Below are positions 1 through 8,339 of a DNA stretch of 10,328 bases, one piece after another (within the stretch, counting starts at the first letter, position 1; each line of letters opens with the position of its first letter). The translations under genes and the position numbers were made by a program. Source of the DNA: Terriglobales bacterium (GTDB lineage: Bacteria > Acidobacteriota > Terriglobia > Terriglobales > Acidobacteriaceae); the NCBI GenBank assembly GCA_030043575.1, contig JASHXK010000352.1, positions 1 to 10,328 on the forward strand, given 5' to 3'. The notes below the pieces were generated by a model. That model ran no database searches and was not told where the DNA came from. It saw only the letters and a list, made by a program, of their open reading frames with translations.

Positions 1-1473
1 CACCTGAGCGCTTCCGACGTGATTCGCCGCCTTTCCGGCAGTTTGCAGCAGGTGCAGGGGATCACCCTCTACATGCAGCCGGTACAGAACATTACGGTGG
101 ACGACCGCGTGAGCCGCACCCAGTATCAGTACACGCTGGAGGATCCGGACAGCAACGAGCTCAATCAGTGGACGAACCAATTCGTCAACCAGCTGAAAGG
201 CCTGAAGGAGATTGAGGATGTCGCTACCGATCAGCAGACGAATGCACGGGCTCTCTATCTGACGATCGATCGCGTAACCGCTTCGCGCCTGGGCATCGCA
301 CCCAATACCATCGATAACACGCTGTATGACGCCTACGGCCAGCGGCAGATCAACACGCTTTACACCCAGCTGAACCAGTATCACGTCATTCTTGAGACGC
401 AATCACAGTGGCAGCAGACCCCGTCGAATCTGGGATATCTCTACGTGCAGTCGAACGCGTCGTCCTCGTCTTCCGGCGTCAGCGCGGTTGCATCCTACTC
501 GGCTTCAGCGTCAGCTTCCGCTGGATCCAACTCCACGACAACGTCGGTGCTGTACACGCCGTCGACCGCGACTTTCACTCCGCCGGCCACCACCCTGTAT
601 CCGTCGCCGCCGGCTCCCACGCCCAATACGGCGTCGACGTCCACCCCGGCTAACGCCGTTCCGTTGAACGCCTTCACGCATCTGCAGACAACCAAAGAAG
701 CGCTCACCATCAATCATCAGGGACAGTTCCCCTGCGTAACCGTCTCCTTCAATCTCGGGCCAAAGGCCGCGCTGGGTAACGCGATCGAGGCGATCGACAA
801 GGTTGCCGCCAACATCCATTTCCCGGCCAGCCTGCAAGCCGACTTTCAAGGCACGGCGGCGGCCTTCAAGAATTCGCTGACCAATGAACCCCTGTTAATT
901 CTGGCCGCGCTGGTTGTGGTCTACATCGTGCTGGGAGTTCTGTACGAGAGCTTCATTCACCCCATCACGATTCTCTCGACTCTGCCATCCGCCGGCGTAG
1001 GAGCTTTGCTGGCGCTGATTCTGTTTGGCCAGAGCCTCAGCGTCGTCGCCATCATCGGCATCATCCTGCTGATCGGCATTGTCAAGAAGAATGGCATTCT
1101 GATTGTCGACTTCGCGCTGGAGGCGGAGCGCGAAGAGGGGAAGAGCGCGACCGACGCCATTTATGAGGCCAGCCTGCTCCGTTTTCGCCCCATCATGATG
1201 ACCACCATGGCGGCGCTGCTCGGCGGACTTCCACTGGCTCTCGGCCGGGGGCTGGGATCGGAGTTGCGCCGCCCACTCGGTATCGCCATCGTCGGCGGAC
1301 TGCTGGTGAGTCAGGTCCTCACGCTCTACACCACGCCGGTCATTTACATCTTTTTCGACAGGTTAGGTCAGCGGCTTACGGGACGTCGGCCCAGCGACAT
1401 GGCGGGGGACAGTTTGCCGCCCGAGGATCAAGGCCCTGATCGCCTGTCTTCACCCGATCCGGAGCAGGCATGA
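1..1473 (+). CDS. RND multidrug efflux permease (MdtB/MuxB-like), 5' part outside window
   Basis: Inner-membrane proton-driven permease of the hydrophobe/amphiphile efflux (HAE1) RND family; it would export drugs or other amphiphiles through a tripartite pump. The frame is open from base 1, so the gene is cut by the window edge and 490 residues remain. Aligned by eye with the next gene, residue 1 here matches about residue 627 there, so the missing part holds TM1-7 and the first periplasmic domain. What is left is the second periplasmic domain and TM8-12. The TM10 motif GIVKKNGILIVDFALEAERE has the lysine pair (residues 362-363) typical of the proton relay, followed by RFRPIMMTTMAALLGGLPLA and the end motif LYTTPVIYIFFDRL. 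Oddity: a 71-residue low-complexity stretch at residues 151-221. The stop overlaps the next start (ATGA), implying translational coupling. The in-frame GTG at position 19 is an internal codon, not a start. The family is certain; the substrate is unknown. Confidence 0.95.
   Translation, partial: HLSASDVIRRLSGSLQQVQGITLYMQPVQNITVDDRVSRTQYQYTLEDPDSNELNQWTNQFVNQLKGLKEIEDVATDQQTNARALYLTIDRVTASRLGIAPNTIDNTLYDAYGQRQINTLYTQLNQYHVILETQSQWQQTPSNLGYLYVQSNASSSSSGVSAVASYSASASASAGSNSTTTSVLYTPSTATFTPPATTLYPSPPAPTPNTASTSTPANAVPLNAFTHLQTTKEALTINHQGQFPCVTVSFNLGPKAALGNAIEAIDKVAANIHFPASLQADFQGTAAAFKNSLTNEPLLILAALVVVYIVLGVLYESFIHPITILSTLPSAGVGALLALILFGQSLSVVAIIGIILLIGIVKKNGILIVDFALEAEREEGKSATDAIYEASLLRFRPIMMTTMAALLGGLPLALGRGLGSELRRPLGIAIVGGLLVSQVLTLYTTPVIYIFFDRLGQRLTGRRPSDMAGDSLPPEDQGPDRLSSPDPEQA
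451..663 (+). other. Low-complexity Ser/Ala/Thr/Pro coding segment in the first RND permease
   Basis: This codes for residues 151-221 of the partial permease. It begins with serine/alanine runs (ASSSSSG, SYSASASASAG) and then becomes Thr/Pro-rich (TPSTATFTPPATT, PSPPAPTP, STSTPANAVP). The neighbouring paralogue has only about 12 residues at the same place (PGGAASSTGTAG), so roughly 59 residues are extra. Flanking residues align well (NQYHVILE before, NHQGQFP after, against NQYYVVLE and NHTGLFP). It therefore lies in the periplasmic part, in or near the region that contacts the adaptor or outer-membrane factor in RND pumps. The codons vary and I see no exact DNA tandem repeat, so it is not a fresh microsatellite. 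It is probably a disordered loop. Confidence 0.85.
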
Positions 1474-4400
1474 ACATCTCTGCTCCATTTATTCACCGGC
1501 CGGTTGCGACCACGCTGCTTACCATCGCGGTCGCCATCGCCGGCGCCGTGGCGTTCATCGAACTGCCGGTTGCACCACTGCCGCAGGTGGACTTTCCAAC
1601 CATCTCGGTAAGCGCGAGCCTTCCCGGCGCCAGCGCCCAAATCATGGCCTCGTCGGTAGCAACGCCGCTGGAGCGGCAGCTTGGACATATCGCCGGGGTC
1701 AGCGAAATGACCTCGTCCAGCTCGCTGGGCAGCACCTCCGTCACCTTACAGTTCGATCTCAGCCGCGATATCGACGGCGCGGCGCGCGACGTGGAAGCCG
1801 GCATCAATGCGGCTCGCACTTATCTTCCCGCCAACTTGCCGCAGAATCCGTCCTATCGCAAAGTCAACCCTGCCGATGCCCCCATCATGATCCTGAGCCT
1901 CACCTCGGAAAAGTATGACGTGACGCAACTCTACGATCAGGCGTCGACGATTCTGGAGCAGAAGCTGTCGCAGATTCAGGGAGTGGGGCAGGTGTTCGTG
2001 GGCGGAGGGGCGACGCCCTCGGTTCGCGTGGAAGCGAATCCCACCAAGCTGGAAAGCTTCGGCCTCACGCTATCGAATCTACAGGCCGTTCTCAGCCTGC
2101 AGAACACGCTGCAGCCGCGCGGCCAGATCTCCAACGATGTGGCGACAGCCGACATCATCACCAACGACCAGATTTCGCGTGCCCGCGATTACAAGCCGCT
2201 GATCATCGGCTATCACAACGGCAACGCGGTGCGGCTCTCCGATGTCGCCGATGTTATCAATTCGACCCAGAATATCCGCACCGCGGGCTACATGGACGGG
2301 ACGAAATCGGTCACCGTGATCATCTTCCGTCAGCCGGGCGCGAACATTATTCAGACAGTTGAGCGCATTCGCTCGCAATTGCCGTTTCTGCAGGCGGTCC
2401 TGCCCCAGGGCATCAAGTTCACCATCGTCCTCGACCGCACCACCACCATCCGCGCCTCCGTACACGATGTCGAGACGACGCTGATCATTTCCATCTGCCT
2501 GGTGGTCATCATCGTGTTTGTGTTCCTGCGCAGCGTGCGGGCGACGTTCATTCCCGCGGTTGCGGTTCCGGTCTCGCTGATCGGGACCTTCGCGGGAATG
2601 TATCTGTTCGGCTACAGCCTCGACAACCTGTCGCTGATGGCGCTGACTATCTCCACCGGCTTCGTCGTCGACGATGCCATCGTGGTGATGGAGGACATTT
2701 CGCGCCATCTGGAAAATGGCATGGCGCCATTCGCTGCCGCACTGAAGGGCGCACAGGAGATCGGCTTCACCGTCTTCTCCATCAGTATTTCGCTGATCGC
2801 CGTTTTTATCCCCATTCTCATGATGGGCGGCATCGTCGGGCGATTGTTCCGTGAGTTCGCGGTCACCCTTTCCACGGCAATTCTAGTGTCGATGGTGGTC
2901 TCGCTGACCACCACGCCGACGATGTGCGCGCACCTGCTCAAAGCGCACAAGCGCGAAGAGAAGCACAACCGGCTCTATCGCTTCAGCGAGAAATTCTTCA
3001 ATGGCATGCTCAACGTTTACCGGCACTCGCTGCTGTGGGCGTTGGACAACTCGGCGCTCATGCTGATCGTTCTGGCGCTGACCATCGCGTTGAATGTCAT
3101 CGTCATCATCAAGATCCCGAAAGGATTCTTCCCGCAGCAGGACACCGGCGCTCTGGTCGGCGGCGTGCAGGGACCGCAGGACGCGTCCTTTCCCTTCATG
3201 AACTACTCGGTTCTGCAACTGGTGAAAGTAATCAAGGCTGATCCGGCGGTTGCCCACGTGAACGCTTACACCGGCGGCAACGGCGCCAGCAATGGCGGAT
3301 TCATTTACATCGCGCTGAAACCTCTGGATCAGCGGGGAAACGTCTCCGCGGCGCAGGTTATCAATCGGCTGCGACCGCAGTTGAACCGGCTACCCGTGGC
3401 GTCGGCTTTTCTGCAAGCGGTACAGGACGTGCGTATCGGCGGCCGCTCCAGCAACGCGTTATATCAATACACCATCCAGTCCGACAACATTCCCGATCTC
3501 GCGCACTGGGGCCCCATTCTGTTGGCCAACATCAAGAAGTTGCCCGGCCTGCAGGACGTCAACAGCGATCAGCAGAATGGCGGACTGCAGGAGTACCTAA
3601 CGTACGATCGCGTGGCGGCGGCGCGGTTGGGGCAGACGGCGAATTCGCTCGACGGCTTACTCTATTCGGCCTTCGGTCAGTCGGAGGTCTCGGTCATCTA
3701 CACCCCGTTGAATCAGTATTATGTCGTGCTCGAGGCTGCGCCGCAGTTCTGGCAGTCGCCGGAGGGGTTGAACAGCATCTACCTCAGTCCTGGCGGAGCG
3801 GCATCGTCGACCGGGACCGCTGGGCTGAACAACATCGCAGCGCTGGCCACCGTGACTAAGAACCAAACCGGTACCACTCCGCTGCAGGTCAATCACACCG
3901 GACTTTTTCCTTCGGTCACCGCCTCTTTCAACCTGGCGCCCGGCGTGTCGCTGAGCCAGGCGACGGAAGAAATACAGAGGATGGAACAGCAGCTGGGACT
4001 GCCGTCGACGATTCGCGGCTTCTTTGCCGGCACGCTGCAGGCTTATCAGCAATCGCTTTCCAGCGAGCCGCTGCTCATCCTGACCGCCGTGCTCGCCGTG
4101 TATATCGTGCTGGGAATTCTCTACGAAAGCCTGGTCCATCCTTTGACTATCATCTCCACGCTGCCCTCCGCCAGCGTCGGAGCGATGCTGGCGCTGATGC
4201 TGTTTCACATGGACCTGAACGTCATCTCCATCATCGGCATCGTGCTGCTGATCGGCATCGTGAAGAAGAACGCCATCATGATGATCGACTTTGCCCTGAT
4301 GGCCGAGCGGATTGAGGGTAAGCGCACGCAGGATGCGATTTTCGAAGCCTGCATTCTGCGTTTCCGCCCCATCCTGATGACGACCATGGCGGCGATCTTC

Positions 4401-4613
4401 GGCGCGCTTCCGCTGGCGTTTGGCACCGGCACGGGATCGGAGTTGCGCCGGCCGCTGGGAATCACCATCGTTGGCGGCTTGCTGCTAAGCCAATTGATTA
4501 CGCTTTACACCACTCCGGTGGTTTACCTCACGCTGGACCGGATACGCCTGCGGGTGCAAGGCAAGCAGCGCGACACCTTCAACCCGGGAATGCAACCAGC
4601 CATCGAGCCGTAG
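1470..4613 (+). CDS. RND multidrug efflux permease (MdtC/MuxC-like), complete
   Basis: Complete 1047-residue HAE1-family RND permease, the usual length for MdtB/MdtC/MuxC proteins. The N-terminus (SAPFIHRPVATTLLTIAVAI) is the classic cytoplasmic amphipathic start plus TM1. A large periplasmic porter domain follows, then TM2-6 from about residue 335. TM4 carries the proton-relay aspartates D401-D402 in TGFVVDDAIVVMEDISRH. TM7 precedes the GFFPQQDTGALVGGVQGPQD motif that opens the second periplasmic domain. TM10 has K932-K933 in LLIGIVKKNAIMMIDFALMA. All relay residues look intact. The start at 1470 is supported by GGAG at 1461-1464 and the ATGA overlap with the preceding permease. Two adjacent, non-identical RND permeases suggest a heteromeric trimer as described for MdtBC, with the outer-membrane factor encoded next. 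Substrate specificity cannot be read from the sequence. Confidence 0.97.
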   Translation: MNISAPFIHRPVATTLLTIAVAIAGAVAFIELPVAPLPQVDFPTISVSASLPGASAQIMASSVATPLERQLGHIAGVSEMTSSSSLGSTSVTLQFDLSRDIDGAARDVEAGINAARTYLPANLPQNPSYRKVNPADAPIMILSLTSEKYDVTQLYDQASTILEQKLSQIQGVGQVFVGGGATPSVRVEANPTKLESFGLTLSNLQAVLSLQNTLQPRGQISNDVATADIITNDQISRARDYKPLIIGYHNGNAVRLSDVADVINSTQNIRTAGYMDGTKSVTVIIFRQPGANIIQTVERIRSQLPFLQAVLPQGIKFTIVLDRTTTIRASVHDVETTLIISICLVVIIVFVFLRSVRATFIPAVAVPVSLIGTFAGMYLFGYSLDNLSLMALTISTGFVVDDAIVVMEDISRHLENGMAPFAAALKGAQEIGFTVFSISISLIAVFIPILMMGGIVGRLFREFAVTLSTAILVSMVVSLTTTPTMCAHLLKAHKREEKHNRLYRFSEKFFNGMLNVYRHSLLWALDNSALMLIVLALTIALNVIVIIKIPKGFFPQQDTGALVGGVQGPQDASFPFMNYSVLQLVKVIKADPAVAHVNAYTGGNGASNGGFIYIALKPLDQRGNVSAAQVINRLRPQLNRLPVASAFLQAVQDVRIGGRSSNALYQYTIQSDNIPDLAHWGPILLANIKKLPGLQDVNSDQQNGGLQEYLTYDRVAAARLGQTANSLDGLLYSAFGQSEVSVIYTPLNQYYVVLEAAPQFWQSPEGLNSIYLSPGGAASSTGTAGLNNIAALATVTKNQTGTTPLQVNHTGLFPSVTASFNLAPGVSLSQATEEIQRMEQQLGLPSTIRGFFAGTLQAYQQSLSSEPLLILTAVLAVYIVLGILYESLVHPLTIISTLPSASVGAMLALMLFHMDLNVISIIGIVLLIGIVKKNAIMMIDFALMAERIEGKRTQDAIFEACILRFRPILMTTMAAIFGALPLAFGTGTGSELRRPLGITIVGGLLLSQLITLYTTPVVYLTLDRIRLRVQGKQRDTFNPGMQPAIEP

Positions 4614-4643
4614 ACCTGAAAGTTGGCAGAACGAGAAATGTTT

Positions 4644-6161
4644 ATGACGACGAACAAGCTGCGACTGCTGATTTCACTCGGCAGTTGTGCGTGTGCCTGC
4701 ATCCTTGCGGGATGCACGGTCGGACCGAAATACCATCCGCCCGCTCCTCCCAGTACGCCTGCGGCCAACTACAAAGAATCGACCGCCAATTTTCAGGACA
4801 CGCAAGGCTGGAAGGTGGCCAATCCGCAGGAGGGCATGCTGCGCGGCAAGTGGTGGGAGGTCTACAACGATCCCGACTTGAACGCGCTCGAAGAGCAACT
4901 GGAAATCAACAACCAGAACATCAAGCAATACTTTCAGAATTTCCTGCAAGCCAAGGCCCTGGTGGCTGAAGCGCGTGCCCAGTACTGGCCTACGGTCACC
5001 GCAGGCGCTTCGTGGAATCGGGCGAAATCGTCCGGTACGTTCACCAATTCAACCCTGGCGAATTCAGGACAGACCACCACAACTGTTTCCGCTCCGGTTG
5101 ATGTTGCCTGGACGCCGGACTTCTTCGGCAAAATCCGCAATCAGGTGCGGGAAGAACAATACGCCGCCCAGGTCAGTGCGGCTGATCTGGAAGTGGAGCG
5201 GCTGACCGAGGAGACCAGCCTGGCGCAGTATTACTTTGAAATTCGTGGTCAGGATGCGCTGGCGAAGATTCTGCAGGACACAGTCGACGCCGATCAGAAG
5301 CTTCTCGACCTAACCCAGGCGCTTTACGACACCGGCATCGACGATTACTCTTCCGTGGTTGGAGCCAAGGCCGCATTGCAAAGTGCGCAGGCTACTTTGA
5401 TCGGTCTGGGCGTAGCGCGTGCGCAATATGAGCATGCCATTGCGGTGCTGCTCGGGCGCGTAGCGACCGACTTCTCCATTCCGAAGAAGCCTCAGCTGAC
5501 CACGCCTCCGGCCATTCCGGTGGGCGTGCCCGCGGAGCTGTTGCAGCGCAGGCCGGACGTTGCGGCGGCCGAGCGTACACTGGCCGAAGCCAACGCCGTC
5601 ATCGGTATTGGTTACGGGGCGTTCTTTCCCGATGTCACCCTGTCCGCCTCCGGCGGATTTGAAAGCTCCACCTTCGCAAAATGGTTTACCTGGCCCAGCC
5701 GCTTCTGGTCGATCGGCCCGGCCATCTCGCAAACCATCTTCAACGGCGGACTCTATCGCGCCGAACTCCATCAATACGTGGCGATCTACAACGCCGATGT
5801 CGCCAACTATCGGCAGACCGTGCTGACTGCATTCCAGCAAGTGGAAGACTATCTCGCCGGCACGCGCATCTACTCGCAGCAATTGATCAGCCAGAAGGAG
5901 GCTGTTGATTCGGCGCAACAGCTCCTGGACCTGGAGGTCGGCCGCTATGAGACCGGCATCGATCCCTACATCGATGTCCTCACTGCGCAAACCACGCTGC
6001 TTTCCGATCAGGAAACCTTGGCGACGGTACACATCAGTCTGATGGTCTCGTCAGTGGATCTAATCCAGGCGCTGGGCGGAGGATGGGACATTTCACAACT
6101 GCCCACGCCAAAGCAGGTTACACAGAAGACCCCGTCTTCGGATTACAAGCTGCAGCAATAG
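4644..6161 (+). CDS. RND outer-membrane factor lipoprotein (NodT/OprM/OpmB-like)
   Basis: A 505-residue outer-membrane factor that forms the TolC-like channel completing the efflux pump. From the chosen ATG there is a lipoprotein signal peptide with lipobox LAGC and acylated Cys24, followed by TVGPKYHPPAPP, the usual start of mature NodT-family proteins. Two outer-membrane efflux (OEP) repeats follow, roughly residues 60-265 and 290-490. Repeat one opens with WWEVYNDPDLNALEEQ; repeat two includes PAELLQRRPDVAAAERTLAE, a strong family signature. Length is normal for the family. Start choice: ATG 4644 has a weak GAG at 4633-4635 with an 8-nt spacer and gives a compact signal peptide. The in-frame ATG at 4638 has that site only 2 nt away, and the TTG at 4623 would lengthen the signal peptide for no reason. 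It lies 30 nt after the second permease and is surely co-transcribed. The order RND-RND-OMF matches muxB-muxC-opmB. Confidence 0.95.
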   Translation: MTTNKLRLLISLGSCACACILAGCTVGPKYHPPAPPSTPAANYKESTANFQDTQGWKVANPQEGMLRGKWWEVYNDPDLNALEEQLEINNQNIKQYFQNFLQAKALVAEARAQYWPTVTAGASWNRAKSSGTFTNSTLANSGQTTTTVSAPVDVAWTPDFFGKIRNQVREEQYAAQVSAADLEVERLTEETSLAQYYFEIRGQDALAKILQDTVDADQKLLDLTQALYDTGIDDYSSVVGAKAALQSAQATLIGLGVARAQYEHAIAVLLGRVATDFSIPKKPQLTTPPAIPVGVPAELLQRRPDVAAAERTLAEANAVIGIGYGAFFPDVTLSASGGFESSTFAKWFTWPSRFWSIGPAISQTIFNGGLYRAELHQYVAIYNADVANYRQTVLTAFQQVEDYLAGTRIYSQQLISQKEAVDSAQQLLDLEVGRYETGIDPYIDVLTAQTTLLSDQETLATVHISLMVSSVDLIQALGGGWDISQLPTPKQVTQKTPSSDYKLQQ

Positions 6162-6299
6162 AGTGCCGGCGAAATCGATTGCCAGGTCACGTCAGCGTGT
6201 GAGCGTTATCACTGAACCTCTCCAGCGCGCCATGCCATAAAACGGGCATCCATTCTGCTTCGGACGGACGTTCGATAAGCGTCTGAAGCGCAGGCGAAC
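6162..6299. other. Intergenic gap between the efflux operon and the cytochrome cluster
   Basis: 138 nt separate the outer-membrane factor from the multihaem cytochrome. This is the longest gap between + strand genes in the window, so a promoter for the cytochrome genes would be expected here. I can find only a weak -10-like CATAAA at 6236-6241 with no convincing -35 element, and short 4-bp inverted repeats such as CACG/CGTG near 6188-6199 that do not qualify as a terminator. A purine-rich AGG at 6292-6294, 5 nt before ATG 6300, can serve as the ribosome binding site. Confidence 0.4.
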
Positions 6300-8339
6300 A
6301 TGAGCGGATCGGCGACAACCTCAGCCCGAAGCTGCATCCTGCAAATTGTCGCTGCTTTCTCGCTGGCCGCGGCCGGTTACGGGTCGCAGGCCCCGGCCAA
6401 AGTTCAGATCTCCAATGACGATTGCCTGGCCTGCCATAGCGACAAGAGCTTGACGACCAAGCGGGGCGGCCGTTCCCTGCCCCTCTACATCGACCAGAAA
6501 AAGTTTGGGGCTTCGGTACATGGCCCGCTGCAGTGCACCAATTGCCACGCTGACCTCGAGGGCAAAGAGCTGCCCCACGCCACGCCGCTAGCTAAGGTCA
6601 ACTGCGGATCGTGTCACAGCGACGAATTCCAGCAGCATGCCAAATCCGTACACGGCAAAGCCCTGGCGCGCGGCGATGCGCTGGCACCGCGGTGCGTGAG
6701 CTGCCATGGCAACCACGACATCGTACCGGTGAAAGATCCGCGGTCGGCGGTGGCGGCCATCAAGATTCCGTATGTTTGCGGGCAGTGCCACCAGGAAGGT
6801 ACGCCGGTGCAGCTCAACCGCAACATCGCCCAGCACGACATTCTGGAGAATTACACGGAAAGCATTCATGGCGAGGGTCTCTTGAAGAAGGGCCTTATCG
6901 TCGCGGCGAACTGCGCCTCCTGTCACACCGCGCATTCCATTCTGCCGCACAACGATCCCAATTCGTCGATTGCGCGCAAGAACATCGCCGCCACCTGCAC
7001 CAAGTGCCACGCCAACATCGAGCTGGTGCATCGCAAGACCATCCGCGGTGAGCTCTGGGAGAAACAAGCTAACACCCTGCCGGCGTGCATTGACTGCCAC
7101 CAGCCCCACAAAGTGCGCAACGCCTTCTATTCGCAGGGTATGGCAGACGCCGATTGCATGCGATGCCACGCGGCCGAGCACCTGAAGGCGAGCGATGGAC
7201 GTTCCATGGTGGTGCGCGCCAGCGAAGTCGCCGGCTCACGCCACGTCAAGGTCGCGTGCAGTCAGTGCCACTCCGAAGTGAATGCCTCGCGGGTTCGTCC
7301 CTGCGAAACCATCACTCATAAAGTCGATTGCACCGCCTGTCATGAGGCGATTGGCCAGGAATATGCCCAGAGTACGCACGGCCAAATGCACGCGAAAGGC
7401 AATCCCAACGCCCCTTTCTGCAAAGATTGCCATGGCACGCACCACGTGCTGGGAAAGCGCAATCCGGAATCCTTTACGTTTTCGACCAACGTGCCCGATC
7501 TGTGCGCCAAGTGCCATCGCGAGGGCCAAAAAGCCGCCGTGCTTTACACCGGTAAGGAGCACGAGATCATTCCGCGCTATACGGAAAGTATTCACGGCAA
7601 AGGACTGCTGAAGAGCGGTCTCACGGTCACGGCCACGTGCACCAGTTGCCACACGGCGCACCATGAGCTGCCCGCCTCCAATCCAGAGTCGAGCGTAAAT
7701 CCGAACAACGTTCCTGCAACCTGCGGCGCCTGTCATCACGGCATAGAAGAGCAGTTTGTGCAGAGTGTCCATTCGGCTTCTATCACCAGAACCGGCCAGC
7801 CCCTGCCAGTTTGCAACGACTGCCACAGCGCCCATTCCATTCGCCGCACCGATTTGGACGGCTTCCGGCTCGACATCATGAACACCTGCGGGCATTGCCA
7901 CGCGGAGATCGCTAAGACCTACTTCGATACCTATCACGGCAAAGTTTCAAGACTGGGTTACACCAAAACCGCAAAGTGCTATGACTGCCACGGCGCCCAC
8001 GACATTCTGAAGGTGACCGATCCGCGCTCACACCTTAGCCGCGCCAATGTCGTTGCGACCTGCCGCAAATGCCACTCCGATGCGACGCGGCGCTTCGCGG
8101 GATATCTCACTCATGCCACCCACCACGATCCCAAGAAATATCCCTTTTTGTTCTGGACGTTCTGGGGAATGACGACTCTGTTGGTGGGAACGTTCACCAT
8201 CAGCGGCGTGCATACGCTGCTCTGGCTGCCGCGCGCGCTGAAGATGCGCCGCCAACTGCGCGAAGAGGAAGCTCGGGAAAAAGCTGCCGAGTCGCAAGCT
8301 GATGCGAAGTCGAAGGACAACAACGATGGCCAATCCTAA
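6300..8339 (+). CDS. Membrane-anchored 19-haem cytochrome c (CXXCH multihaem protein)
   Basis: A 679-residue exported cytochrome with 19 CXXCH haem-attachment motifs; first cysteines are at 42, 79, 102, 132, 160, 205, 233, 263, 286, 320, 344, 374, 402, 447, 475, 505, 530, 560 and 588. Seven are extended to CXXCHXXH. Recurrent S-(V/I/T)-H-G histidines (H74, H118, H190, H360, H432, H546) are likely distal haem ligands. A signal peptide with hydrophobic core ILQIVAAFSLAAAG occupies about residues 1-30. After the haem domain one transmembrane helix (about 615-643, FLFWTFWGMTTLLVGTFTIS) is followed by a charged cytoplasmic tail (KMRRQLREEEAREKAAE), so the haems face the periplasm. One cysteine (C335) is not in a haem motif. 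The gene overlaps the downstream cytochrome b start by 14 nt, so the products probably form one complex. Role inferred: multi-step electron transfer between the quinone pool and a periplasmic or extracellular partner. No catalytic-site motif (for example CXXCK of nitrite reductase) is present, so a wire is more likely than an enzyme. Confidence 0.95.
   Translation: MSGSATTSARSCILQIVAAFSLAAAGYGSQAPAKVQISNDDCLACHSDKSLTTKRGGRSLPLYIDQKKFGASVHGPLQCTNCHADLEGKELPHATPLAKVNCGSCHSDEFQQHAKSVHGKALARGDALAPRCVSCHGNHDIVPVKDPRSAVAAIKIPYVCGQCHQEGTPVQLNRNIAQHDILENYTESIHGEGLLKKGLIVAANCASCHTAHSILPHNDPNSSIARKNIAATCTKCHANIELVHRKTIRGELWEKQANTLPACIDCHQPHKVRNAFYSQGMADADCMRCHAAEHLKASDGRSMVVRASEVAGSRHVKVACSQCHSEVNASRVRPCETITHKVDCTACHEAIGQEYAQSTHGQMHAKGNPNAPFCKDCHGTHHVLGKRNPESFTFSTNVPDLCAKCHREGQKAAVLYTGKEHEIIPRYTESIHGKGLLKSGLTVTATCTSCHTAHHELPASNPESSVNPNNVPATCGACHHGIEEQFVQSVHSASITRTGQPLPVCNDCHSAHSIRRTDLDGFRLDIMNTCGHCHAEIAKTYFDTYHGKVSRLGYTKTAKCYDCHGAHDILKVTDPRSHLSRANVVATCRKCHSDATRRFAGYLTHATHHDPKKYPFLFWTFWGMTTLLVGTFTISGVHTLLWLPRALKMRRQLREEEAREKAAESQADAKSKDNNDGQS
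6603..7100 (+). repeat. Six-haem module, copy A, of the multihaem cytochrome
   Basis: Covers residues 102-267. Its six CXXCH motifs start at 102, 132, 160, 205, 233 and 263, giving spacings 30-28-45-28-30. Copy B 242 residues later has exactly the same spacings. Shared text includes YTESIHGEGLLKKGL here and YTESIHGKGLLKSGL in copy B, followed in both by a CXSCHTAH motif. The distal-histidine position that is SVHS in copy B reads TIRG here (R249), so that ligand seems lost or replaced. Confidence 0.9.
7329..7826 (+). repeat. Six-haem module, copy B, of the multihaem cytochrome
   Basis: Covers residues 344-509. CXXCH motifs start at 344, 374, 402, 447, 475 and 505, again spaced 30-28-45-28-30. 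It aligns over its full length with copy A without gaps between haems. DNA identity has drifted at third codon positions, so the duplication is old and under selection to keep protein geometry. Confidence 0.9.
7887..8075 (+). repeat. Three-haem half module, third partial copy, in the multihaem cytochrome
   Basis: Covers residues 530-592 with CXXCH motifs at 530, 560 and 588, spacing 30-28, the same as the first three haems of copies A and B. The pattern CXXCH, then YHGK, then CXDCHGAHDIL, then an aspartate-proline turn and ATCRKCH repeats the order seen at residues 102-164 (CGSCH, SVHGK, CVSCHGNHDIV, KDPRS, CGQCH). The chain then leaves for the membrane anchor. Confidence 0.75.
8313..8317 (+). 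promoter_or_regulatory. Ribosome binding site deciding the cytochrome b start
   Basis: AAGGA lies 8 nt before ATG 8326, inside the last codons of the multihaem cytochrome. The alternative in-frame ATG at 8302 has no comparable purine-rich site at the right distance, so 8326 is preferred. Confidence 0.6.

Noticed and set aside
2079..2708. Long minus-strand open frame inside the second RND permease
   Set aside because: Antisense shadow of a highly conserved coding region in GC-rich DNA; its translation is rich in D/R/H low-complexity residues and has no recognisable domain.
4623..4643. Earlier start (TTG 4623 or ATG 4638) for the outer-membrane factor
   Set aside because: ATG 4644 gives a normal lipoprotein signal peptide and the best spacing to the only purine-rich site.
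5310..6032. 240-codon minus-strand open frame opposite the outer-membrane factor
   Set aside because: Lies wholly within the well-supported OMF gene; no signal, motif or ribosome site supports it.
7236..7937. 233-codon minus-strand open frame opposite the multihaem cytochrome
   Set aside because: Arises from the codon pattern of the CXXCH repeats; the + strand frame with 19 haem motifs is decisive.
6603..8075. DNA tandem repeats or a CRISPR-like array suggested by regular TGCCA/TGTCA spacing
   Set aside because: The periodicity comes from CXXCH codons in a coding frame; the intervening sequences are coding and repeat only at the protein level.
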